Part shown: positions 1 through 5,662 of the stretch, in pieces
Layout: every line of letters begins with the position of its first letter
Numbering within the stretch: position 1 is the stretch's first letter
From: Serpens sp035306625
Lineage (GTDB): Bacteria > Pseudomonadota > Gammaproteobacteria > Pseudomonadales > Pseudomonadaceae
Direction of reading: 5' to 3'
NCBI GenBank assembly: GCA_035306625.1
Contig: DATGNS010000369.1
Location: 1-6,890, forward strand
DNA length: 6,890 nt
Made by a program: the position numbers and the translations under genes
The notes under the pieces: generated by a model
What the model saw: the letters and a program-made list of their open reading frames with translations, nothing else
What the model was told of the DNA's origin: nothing
Database searches by the model: none

Positions 1-373
1 ACTGCAGGCAGAAGTAGCGGCGCGGGCTGACGCTGGACAGCTCCTGGCCCTCGCGGTCGCGGAAGTGGGTCAGCGACACCTTGGTCGCGCCGGTGGCCGC
101 CGCGCGGCTCCAGGAATGGCAATCCATGCACTTGTTGTAATTGAGGGTCACCTGGTAGTTGGTGACGGCATGGGGCACCAGCGGCGGCTGCTGCACGAAG
201 TCGCGCGGCAGCAGGCCGCCGGCATCGCGGACCTCCCGGTAGTTCTCCGCCGGATGCTCCGCTCCGCCCACGGGAGTGTCACGCAGGCTCCTGACCTCGG
301 CGTTGGCGGAAAGGGGAAGGGTCAACAGCATGAGCGCGGCAATGCCCACGGCTTTGGTTAGGGTGTTTTTCAT
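1..373 (-). CDS. napB: NapB, dihaem cytochrome c subunit of periplasmic nitrate reductase (partial, cut by window edge)
   Basis: This is the small electron-transfer subunit that passes electrons to NapA in the periplasm. The 124 visible residues start with a Sec signal peptide: KNTLTK, then a hydrophobic stretch, then a likely cleavage after SANA (residue 25). The first haem c motif is C82-M-D-C85-H86. The reading frame leaves the window at YFCLQ (C122), which is where the second CxxCH of NapB is expected. H68 (PPLVPHAV) and H103 (LTHF) are placed like the distal haem ligands of the family. The E. coli protein is about 149 residues, so roughly 25 are missing here. The ATG at 373 overlaps the napH stop by four bases (ATGA) and has its own AGGAG at 380-384, six bases upstream. 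The truncation is due to the window, not a broken gene. The identity is certain apart from the unseen C-terminus. Confidence 0.95.
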   Translation of the reverse strand, partial: MKNTLTKAVGIAALMLLTLPLSANAEVRSLRDTPVGGAEHPAENYREVRDAGGLLPRDFVQQPPLVPHAVTNYQVTLNYNKCMDCHSWSRAAATGATKVSLTHFRDREGQELSSVSPRRYFCLQ

Positions 374-1278
374 GATTCGCTCCTGTTGAAACGCGTCGTC
401 AGGCGGAACACATCCTTGCTGCACACATCGACACAGCGGCCGCAGGCGGTGCAGTCGGAAGAGAGAATGAGGGCATGGTCCTGGCCGACCGCCTTGAGGG
501 CGGGGCGGATGACCTGGGGTTCGGGGCACACCTTGAAGCAATCCATGCAGTCGTCGCAGGCCCGGCGCTGCGGTGCCGCCACGCGCAGCAGGGCGAAGCG
601 GCCCAGCAGTCCGTAGAAGGCACCCACCGGGCACACATGGCCGCACCAGCCTCGGGCGGCGAACAGCAGGTCGTAGAGGAACACGGCGGCCACCACGCCC
701 CAGGCGGCGCCCGCGCCGAACACCAGCGCGCGGTGCAGCATGGAGATGGGGTTCACCCATTCCCAGGCGATGCTGCCGGTGACCAGCGACACCACCAGGG
801 TGGCCAGCAGCAGCCAGCGCCGCAGGCCTTCCGGCGGCGTCGGCGAGGTCTTGATCCTCAGCTTGCGGCGCAGCCAGCCGGCGGCGTCGGTCACCGGGTT
901 GATCGGGCAGAACCAGGAGCAGTACATGCGCCCGCCGATCAGTCCGTAGAACAGCAGCACGATCAGCCCGCCGAGCAGTGCGGCGGTCTCCGGCAGGTGC
1001 CCGGCCAGCAGGGCCTGCAGCAGCATGTAGGGGTCGGTCAGCGGCAGGGTGTCCAGCGTGAGGCTGGACGCCAGGTTGTCCTTGACCGGCCACCAGGCAT
1101 TGTCCAGATGGCCGTTGCGGGCCAGCCACAGGCTGACCGGGCCGATCAGGAACAGGCCCAGGAAGCCGAGCTGGCAGGCGCGGCGCAGCAGCAGGAAGCG
1201 GTGCGCGCCCAGCCAGCCCCTGGTTTCCCGGGCGGCGGCGGTCGGGTTGCGTCCGGCGACGCTTCGGGGCGAACTCAT
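370..1278 (-). CDS. napH: NapH, membrane ferredoxin-type quinol dehydrogenase subunit
   Basis: This is the integral membrane partner of NapG. In E. coli the NapGH pair oxidises quinol, preferring ubiquinol, and feeds electrons toward the Nap system. The product is 302 residues (E. coli about 287). Hydrophobic segments lie near 35-52, 98-116, 153-172 and 185-207, and a weaker one near 84-93. Two CxxxCP motifs typical of the family are present: C120-SWF-C124-P and C212-GHV-C216-P. Two [4Fe-4S] ferredoxin motifs follow in the C-terminal cytoplasmic part: C241/C244/C247/C251 and C276/C279/C282/C286. The chosen ATG at 1278 overlaps the napG stop (ATGA) and has GGGAG at 1286-1290, seven bases upstream. 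The frame stays open about 100 codons further upstream, but that stretch lies inside napG and does not resemble NapH. It ends by overlapping napB. Confidence 0.96.
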   Translation of the reverse strand: MSSPRSVAGRNPTAAARETRGWLGAHRFLLLRRACQLGFLGLFLIGPVSLWLARNGHLDNAWWPVKDNLASSLTLDTLPLTDPYMLLQALLAGHLPETAALLGGLIVLLFYGLIGGRMYCSWFCPINPVTDAAGWLRRKLRIKTSPTPPEGLRRWLLLATLVVSLVTGSIAWEWVNPISMLHRALVFGAGAAWGVVAAVFLYDLLFAARGWCGHVCPVGAFYGLLGRFALLRVAAPQRRACDDCMDCFKVCPEPQVIRPALKAVGQDHALILSSDCTACGRCVDVCSKDVFRLTTRFNRSES

Positions 1279-2036
1279 GGTGTTTCTCCCTTGTCCAGCC
1301 CGCGCACCGGCAACTGGACCTGCTCGCCGATCAGCGAACCGCCGGCCTTGTCCTTTTCCTCCCAGCCCTTGCGGTAGTGGTCGGCCGGCTTGGCCTGGGC
1401 CAGCGGGCGCGGCAGCACCTTGATGGCCGCCGCGTCGGGCAGCACGCAGGCCTGTTCGCACTTGCCGCAGCCGGTGCAATGGTCCGAATGCACGGTGGGC
1501 AGCAGCAGGGCGTGCCGGTCCGAGCGCGGGTTGTGGTAGCGCTCCAGGGTGATGGCTTCGTCGATCACCGGGCACACCCGGTAGCAGACGTCACAGCGCA
1601 AGCCCAGGTAGTTCAGGCACTGTTCCTGGTCGATCAGCACCGCCAGGCCCATGCGCGCCTCGTTGATGTCGGTCAGCGCAGGGTCCAGGGCGCCGGTCGG
1701 GCAGGCCGGCACGCAGGGAATGTCCTCACACATCTCGCAGGGCACTTCGCGGGCCACGAAGTAGGGCGTGCCGGTCGGCACCGGCTCGCCCAGGGTGGCC
1801 AGCTTCAGGGTGTCGTACGGACAGGCGCGCACGCACAGGCCGCAGCGCACGCAGGCGGCGAGGAAATCCTCCTCCGCCAGCGCCCCCGGTGGACGCAGCG
1901 CGGTGGGCGCCAGGGCCCTGGCCTGGTTGCCATACAGCCCCAGGCCCAGTCCGAGCACGCAGGCACCCCCGATCGCTGCGGCGGACTGCTGCAGGAAGCG
2001 GCGGCGGCTGTTGGCGGGTGTCGGTTTGTCGGTCAT
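1275..2036 (-). CDS. napG: NapG, periplasmic ferredoxin-type quinol dehydrogenase subunit
   Basis: NapG is a Tat-exported iron-sulfur protein that works with membrane-bound NapH in quinol oxidation. The product is 253 residues (E. coli about 231). A Tat signal is clear: SRRRFLQQ at residues 10-17, a hydrophobic stretch to about 35, then a likely cleavage near NQARA (37-41). Four [4Fe-4S] cysteine groups follow: C62/65/68/72, C100/103/108/112, C140/148/151/155 and C187/190/193/197. The ATG at 2036 is the only reasonable start, because in-frame codons upstream contain no ATG, GTG or TTG before a TGA in the napA-napG gap. No Shine-Dalgarno sits at the usual distance. The good one, GAGGTGA, lies on the far side of a GC hairpin (see the separate entry). 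The gene overlaps napH by four bases. Confidence 0.96.
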   Translation of the reverse strand: MTDKPTPANSRRRFLQQSAAAIGGACVLGLGLGLYGNQARALAPTALRPPGALAEEDFLAACVRCGLCVRACPYDTLKLATLGEPVPTGTPYFVAREVPCEMCEDIPCVPACPTGALDPALTDINEARMGLAVLIDQEQCLNYLGLRCDVCYRVCPVIDEAITLERYHNPRSDRHALLLPTVHSDHCTGCGKCEQACVLPDAAAIKVLPRPLAQAKPADHYRKGWEEKDKAGGSLIGEQVQLPVRGLDKGETP

Positions 2037-2045
2037 GGCAGTTGC

Positions 2046-2065
2046 CGGGGCGCCGGGGCGCCCCG
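2046..2065 (-). promoter_or_regulatory. Intercistronic GC hairpin between napA and napG
   Basis: This 20-base segment is a perfect inverted repeat: two 9-base arms (CGGGGCGCC and GGCGCCCCG in mRNA sense) separated by two bases. It would probably fold as an 8-bp stem with a 4-base loop. It fills most of the 35-base gap between the napA stop and the napG start. No U-run follows, so it does not look like an intrinsic terminator. Plausible roles are stabilising the 3' end of the upstream napFDA message, partial attenuation, or shaping napG initiation. The pairing is seen directly; the role is inferred. Confidence 0.6.
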
Positions 2066-2073
2066 CTCACCTC
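2066..2073 (-). promoter_or_regulatory. Strong Shine-Dalgarno for napG, set 29 bases from the ATG
   Basis: In mRNA sense this reads GAGGTGAG and overlaps the napA TGA stop. GAGGTGA is a seven-base perfect match to the standard bacterial anti-Shine-Dalgarno. Measured linearly it is far too distant from the napG ATG (2036), with 29 bases between. If the 20-base hairpin at 2046-2065 folds, only nine bases (GCAACTGCC) separate it from the ATG, which is a normal spacing. No alternative ribosome binding site is visible closer to the start. Assignment to napG is inferred from this geometry. Confidence 0.5.
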
Positions 2074-4603
2074 AGGCCTTGAGCACCTTGACGGCGCACT
2101 TCTTGAAGTCCGTCTCTTTCGAGAGCGGGCAGGTGGCGTCCAGGACCAGCTTGTTGACCAGGCGTCCCTCGTCGAAGAACGGCATGAACACCAGGCCGCG
2201 CGGCGGCTTGTTGCGGCCGCGGGTTTCCACGCTGGCCACCACCTCGCCGCGCCGCGAGACGATGCGCGCCTGCATGCCGCGCTGCAGCCCGCGGGCCTTG
2301 GCATCGTCCGGGTGCATGTAGAGCACCGCCTCGGGCGCCGCCTTGTGCAGCTCCGGCACGCGACGGGTCATGGAGCCGGTGTGCCAGTGCTCGAGGATGC
2401 GGCCGGTGGACAGCCACAGGTCGAACTCGGCGTCCGGCGACTCGTGCGGCGGCTGGTAGGGCAGGGCGAAGATGTTGGCCTTGCCGTCCTTGTGGCCGTA
2501 GAAGCGCACGCCTTCACCGGCCGGCACGTAGGCGTCGTAGCCCTCGCGGAAGCGCCACAGGGTCTCCTTGCCGTCTATCACCGGCCAGCGCAGGCCGCGG
2601 GCGCGGTGATAGACGTCGAAGTCCGCCAGGTCATGGGCATGGCCGCGGCCGAACTGGGCGTACTCCTCGAACAGACCCTTCTGCACGTAGAAGCCGAAGT
2701 GCTGCGACTCGTCGTTCATGTAGTCCTGGATGGCGTGCGCATTGACGCGCTTCACCTCGTTCAGGCCGAAGCGGGTGATGCGCTTGTTGGCGAACAGGAT
2801 CTCGTAGAGGGTCTTGCCGCGGTACTCGGGCTTCTTGGCCAGCAGTTCCTCGGGCCAGACCTCCTCGACCTTGAAGCGCTTGGAGAACTCCAGGTACTGC
2901 CACAGGTCCGAGCGCGACTCGCCCGGCGCCTTGACCTGCTGGCGCCAGAACTGGGTGCGGCGCTCGGCGTTGCCGTAGGCGCCTTCCTTCTCCACCCACA
3001 TGGCGGTGGGCAGGATCAGGTCGGCGGACAGCGCGGACACGGTGGGGTAGGGGTCGGACACCACCACGAAGGCTTCCGGGTTGCGCCAGCCGGGGAGGAT
3101 TTCCTCGTTGATGTTCGGGCCGGCCTGCATGTTGTTGGTGGTCGAGGTCCAGTAGCACTTGAGCTTGCCGTCCTTGAGCGCGCGGCTCTGGGCCACGGCG
3201 TGCAGGCCGACCTTGGCGGGGATGGTGCCCTCGGGCAGGTCCCACAGCTTCTCGGCCACGGCGCGGTGTTCCGGGTTGGTGACCACCATGTCCGCCGGCA
3301 GGCGGTGGGCGAAGGTGCCCACTTCGCGGGCGGTGCCGCACGCCGACGGCTGGCCGGTGAGGGAGAACGGCCCGTTGCCCGGCTCGGAGATCTTCCCGAG
3401 CAGCAGGTGCACGTTGTAGATCATGTTGTTCACCCAGGTGCCCCGGGTGTGCTGGTTGAAGCCCATGGTCCAGAAGGACACCACCTTCCTGTTCGGGTCG
3501 GCGTACAGCTCGGCCATGCGCTTGAGCTTGTCGGCCGGCACCTTGGACAGCTTGGCGGTGTACTCGAGGGTGTAGGGTTCGACGAATTTGGCGAACTCCT
3601 CGAAGCTGATCGGCTTGTGGGCGTTGGGGTCGCCCTTGCCGTCATAGCCGTTCTGGGTGGCGGCCTGTTCACGCGGATCGTTGGGGCGCAGGCCGTAGCC
3701 GATGTCGGTGACGCCCTGGCGGAAGTTCACGTGCTTCGCCACGAACGCCTTGTTCACCTTGCCGTTCTGGATGATGTGGTTGCAGATGTAGTTGAGGATG
3801 GCCAGGTCGGTCTGCGGCTCGAAGACCATGCCGTTGTCGGCCAGCTCGAAACTGCGGTGCTCGAAGGTGGAGAGCACGTGCACTTCGCAGTCCTTGTGGG
3901 TCAGGCGGCGGTCGGTGATGCGACTCCACAGCACCGGGTGCATCTCGGCCATGTTCGAGCCCCAGAGCACGAAGGCGTCCGCCTGCTCGATGTCGTCATA
4001 GCAGCCCATCGGTTCGTCGATGCCGAAGGTGCGCATGAAGCCGACCACCGCCGAGGCCATGCAGTGGCGGGCGTTGGGGTCGATGTTGTTGGTGCGCAGG
4101 CCGGCCTTGTGCAGCTTGCTGGCGGCGTAGCCTTCCCAGATGGTCCACTGGCCGGAGCCGAACATGGCCACCGATTCGGGGCCGTGCTTCCTGAGGGCCT
4201 CCTTCCACTTGGCGGCCATGGTGTCCAGCGCCTCGTCCCAGCTCACCGGGGTGAATTCGCCATCCTTGTCGTACTTGCCGTTCTTCTTGCGCAGCAGCGG
4301 GGTCTGCAGGCGGTCGGCGCCGTACAGGATCTTGGACAGGAAGTAGCCCTTGATGCAGTTCAGGCCGCGGTTGACCGGCGCATCCGGGTCGCCCTGGGTG
4401 GCCACCACCTTGTTGTTCTGCACGCCGACCAGCACCGAGCAGCCGGTGCCGCAGAAGCGGCACGGCGCCTTGTCCCAGCGGATGACGCTCCTGGCGCTGG
4501 CCTGCTCGGCGGACAGCACGGTGGTGGGTACGGCCATGCCGGCGGTCGCGGCAGCGGCGGCGACAGCGTTGGCCTTGATGAAATCGCGTCTGTTCAGTGA
4601 CAT
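2072..4603 (-). CDS. napA: NapA, catalytic molybdoprotein of periplasmic nitrate reductase
   Basis: NapA reduces nitrate to nitrite in the periplasm, using a Mo-bis(molybdopterin guanine dinucleotide) centre and one [4Fe-4S] cluster. The product is 843 residues; E. coli NapA is about 828. A Tat signal opens the protein: NRRDFIK at residues 4-10, an alanine-rich hydrophobic stretch, and a likely cleavage after ASA (35-37). The cluster ligands are C48, C51, C55 and C83, followed by K85 (CIKGYF), the lysine expected between cluster and pterin. The Mo-ligating cysteine is C181 in NARHCMASAV. Further conserved blocks include FGSGQWTIWEGYAASK, SLTGQPSACGTAREVGTFAH, GAYGNAERRTQFWRQQ, LSTGRILEHWHTGSMTRR and the C-terminal KETDFKKCAVKV. 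The ATG at 4603 overlaps the end of napD by ten bases and has GGGAG at 4611-4615. In-frame sequence further upstream lies inside napD and napF. All key residues are present and the gene looks intact. Confidence 0.99.
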   Translation of the reverse strand: MSLNRRDFIKANAVAAAAATAGMAVPTTVLSAEQASARSVIRWDKAPCRFCGTGCSVLVGVQNNKVVATQGDPDAPVNRGLNCIKGYFLSKILYGADRLQTPLLRKKNGKYDKDGEFTPVSWDEALDTMAAKWKEALRKHGPESVAMFGSGQWTIWEGYAASKLHKAGLRTNNIDPNARHCMASAVVGFMRTFGIDEPMGCYDDIEQADAFVLWGSNMAEMHPVLWSRITDRRLTHKDCEVHVLSTFEHRSFELADNGMVFEPQTDLAILNYICNHIIQNGKVNKAFVAKHVNFRQGVTDIGYGLRPNDPREQAATQNGYDGKGDPNAHKPISFEEFAKFVEPYTLEYTAKLSKVPADKLKRMAELYADPNRKVVSFWTMGFNQHTRGTWVNNMIYNVHLLLGKISEPGNGPFSLTGQPSACGTAREVGTFAHRLPADMVVTNPEHRAVAEKLWDLPEGTIPAKVGLHAVAQSRALKDGKLKCYWTSTTNNMQAGPNINEEILPGWRNPEAFVVVSDPYPTVSALSADLILPTAMWVEKEGAYGNAERRTQFWRQQVKAPGESRSDLWQYLEFSKRFKVEEVWPEELLAKKPEYRGKTLYEILFANKRITRFGLNEVKRVNAHAIQDYMNDESQHFGFYVQKGLFEEYAQFGRGHAHDLADFDVYHRARGLRWPVIDGKETLWRFREGYDAYVPAGEGVRFYGHKDGKANIFALPYQPPHESPDAEFDLWLSTGRILEHWHTGSMTRRVPELHKAAPEAVLYMHPDDAKARGLQRGMQARIVSRRGEVVASVETRGRNKPPRGLVFMPFFDEGRLVNKLVLDATCPLSKETDFKKCAVKVLKA

Positions 4604-4893
4604 GGTTGAACTCCCGTTGCCGGTTGCAGGGTTGGCGGCGCCGCGTCGAACACCTCGGCGTTGTCCCCGTTGAATTCGTAAGCCAGGGTTGCGGAAAGCA
4701 CTTGCGGCACCTTGTGGGCCGCGATGATCGAATCGGCGACGGAATAGCCCTCGCCGTCTTCCACCGTGACGATCATGCGTCCGGCGTCGAAGTCCTCGGC
4801 GTGCACCTGCACGCCGGGAATCTGTTCCAGGCCGGCCCGGGCGGTGGGTATCTGCTCGGGCAGGACCCGCATTACCAGGCTCACGATTCTCAT
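4594..4893 (-). CDS. napD: NapD, chaperone binding the NapA twin-arginine signal peptide
   Basis: NapD is a small cytoplasmic protein that binds the Tat signal of NapA and holds back export until the cofactor is inserted. The product is 99 residues (E. coli about 87). It fits the family: an N-terminal beta strand (MRIVSLVMRVLP), a helix, then IPGVQVHAEDFDAGRMIVTV (residues 25-44), a second helix, and VPQVLSATLAYEF near 63-75. The C-terminal 20 or so residues (rich in A, P, T, Q) are not recognisable and probably form a tail. The ATG at 4893 shares an ATGA with the napF stop and is preceded by AAGGAGA at 4901-4907. Its last ten bases overlap the napA start, so napA translation is probably coupled to napD. 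The identification rests on both sequence pattern and position. Confidence 0.93.
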   Translation of the reverse strand: MRIVSLVMRVLPEQIPTARAGLEQIPGVQVHAEDFDAGRMIVTVEDGEGYSVADSIIAAHKVPQVLSATLAYEFNGDNAEVFDAAPPTLQPATGVQPCH

Positions 4894-5378
4894 GCGGCCT
4901 TCTCCTTCGGTTGGGTGGTGATGGCGGCCACCGGGCAGCTGGCGATGCACTGTCCGCAGCCGTTGCAGCGGTCGATGTCCAGCTCCGGATGGGCGATGCC
5001 GCCCAGCCGGGGCCGGAAGCGGATGGCGCCTGCCTCGCAGCCTTCCCCGCACAGCCGGCACTCAACGCCACGTTGCGCCAGGCAGTCGGTGCCGATCAGC
5101 GCTCGCCACGGGAAGGGCTCGCGCGCCTCCTCGCGCAGCAGCGCTCCGGGGCGGCAGGCCTCGACGCACTGGCCGCACAGGGTGCAGCCGGCATCGCTGA
5201 ACTGGATGGTGGGAAAGCCGCCGCTGCCCGGCTTCAGCAGCTGCTGCGGGCAGGTGGCAATGCACTCGTCGCAGCGCGTGCATCGGCTGATGAATGCCTG
5301 CTCCTCGATGGCCCACGGCGGGCGGTTGCCCGGAACCGACAGGCCGGCGGAGAAAAAGCGGCGCCTCGACAGGTCCAT
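4890..5378 (-). CDS. napF: NapF, cytoplasmic iron-sulfur maturation protein for NapA
   Basis: NapF is a cytoplasmic ferredoxin-like protein that interacts with NapA before export and is thought to help load or maintain its iron-sulfur cluster. The product is 162 residues (E. coli about 164). Cysteine groups are C33/36/39/43, C65/68/71/75, an irregular group C99/107/110/114, and C138/141/144/148. The RPPW block at 19-22 and CLAQRGVECRLC at 99-110 match the E. coli pattern. The ATG at 5378 was chosen because it has GGGGAG at 5385-5390, six bases upstream, and gives the family length. An in-frame ATG at 5471 lies upstream of the probable promoter and would add 31 unrelated residues. The N-terminus reads SRRRFF but lacks the hydrophobic stretch of a Tat signal, in line with a cytoplasmic site. 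It is the first gene of the operon; no napE is seen ahead of it. Confidence 0.95.
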   Translation of the reverse strand: MDLSRRRFFSAGLSVPGNRPPWAIEEQAFISRCTRCDECIATCPQQLLKPGSGGFPTIQFSDAGCTLCGQCVEACRPGALLREEAREPFPWRALIGTDCLAQRGVECRLCGEGCEAGAIRFRPRLGGIAHPELDIDRCNGCGQCIASCPVAAITTQPKEKAA

Positions 5379-5403
5379 GCGGATCTCCCCTTTGTTAGTG
5401 AGG

Positions 5404-5409
5404 ATTAAG
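5404..5409 (-). promoter_or_regulatory. Candidate -10 element of the napF promoter
   Basis: In minus-strand sense this is CTTAAT, four of six matches to TATAAT. It predicts a transcription start near 5397, about 19 bases ahead of the napF ATG. The ANR/FNR box would then be centred near -42.5, close to the -41.5 of class II activated promoters, where no good -35 is needed. It was chosen partly because it fits that spacing, so it is not independent evidence. Confidence 0.45.
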
Positions 5410-5432
5410 CCGCTCGTCGGGCTCGGCCAACG

Positions 5433-5446
5433 TTGATTCAAATCAA
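5433..5446 (-). promoter_or_regulatory. ANR/FNR/DNR-type operator upstream of napF
   Basis: The 14 bases read TTGAT-TTGA-ATCAA in minus-strand sense, a perfect match to the TTGAT-N4-ATCAA consensus shared by FNR, ANR and DNR regulators. The box begins 54 bases before the napF start codon. The spacing to a plausible -10 suits direct activation in low oxygen (ANR) or in response to nitrogen oxides (DNR). The sequence alone cannot say which of these binds. It is about 160 bases from the sotB promoter, so it probably serves only nap. Confidence 0.85.
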
Positions 5447-5492
5447 TGACTGCTGCGTCAGATCGGCGCACTCAAGCGCAAACCGGTTCTGC

Positions 5493-5550
5493 CTGGGAAT
5501 CACTCCCATTGAACGCTCTGGGAAGGCCCCTCGATGCGAACCACTCCCAT
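5493..5550. repeat. Cluster of TGGGA/TCCCA repeats between the divergent promoters
   Basis: CACTCCCAT occurs at 5501-5509 and again at 5542-5550; with the flanking AA-Y the match is 11 of 12 bases over 5498-5509 and 5539-5550. The copies are 41 bases apart, about four helical turns. CTGGGAA occurs at 5493-5499 and 5518-5524. The first pair forms an inverted repeat, TGGGA-atcac-TCCCA, at 5494-5508. Measured from the likely sotB start of transcription, the two CACTCCCAT copies are centred near -108 and -67. This could be an operator for an unidentified regulator of either gene, or chance. Confidence 0.4.
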
Positions 5551-5576
5551 CTGAAGCGCCGTTCGCGACAGCCGAT

Positions 5577-5606
5577 TTGCCCGGCACCCCGGCCGCTCCC
5601 TAGAAT
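5577..5606 (+). promoter_or_regulatory. Candidate sigma70 promoter for sotB
   Basis: A -35 of TTGCCC (5577-5582, four of six) is separated by 18 bases from a -10 of TAGAAT (5601-5606, five of six). Transcription would start near 5612-5614 and give a leader of about 50 bases. It is the only AT-containing -10-like hexamer in a stretch that is otherwise strongly GC-rich. Confidence 0.55.
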
Positions 5607-5662
5607 GTCCGCCTTCCGGTCCGCGTCCGCGGGCCGGCATCCCTCCGGGTTTCGCTTCCCAG

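Noticed and set aside
475..1377. A 300-codon plus-strand frame antisense to napH
   Set aside because: The product is rich in Q, H, A and G with no domain, and lies entirely opposite an intact, well-identified gene.
2046..2065. Intrinsic terminator between napA and napG
   Set aside because: The stem is strong but no U-run follows in the direction of transcription, and napG continues the same operon.
1889..4600. A 903-codon open frame on the plus strand, antisense to almost all of napA
   Set aside because: It is explained by GC-rich third positions of napA, which remove stop codons from the opposite frame. The translation is a monotonous run of G, V, H, A and L with no recognisable domain, and no ribosome binding site supports its start.
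5379..5471. Longer napF start at 5471
   Set aside because: It would place the start upstream of the ANR box and of the likely start of transcription, has no better ribosome binding site, and adds 31 residues absent from the family.
5501..5550. NarL/NarP heptamers within the CACTCCCAT repeats
   Set aside because: The best alignment to TACYYMT matches only five of seven, missing the first two positions, and no 7-2-7 inverted pair is formed.
5582..5600. Sigma54 promoter resembling GGCAC-N-GC ahead of sotB
   Set aside because: CGGCAC is present but the required GC-containing TTGC element at the right spacing is absent; the sigma70-like pair fits better.
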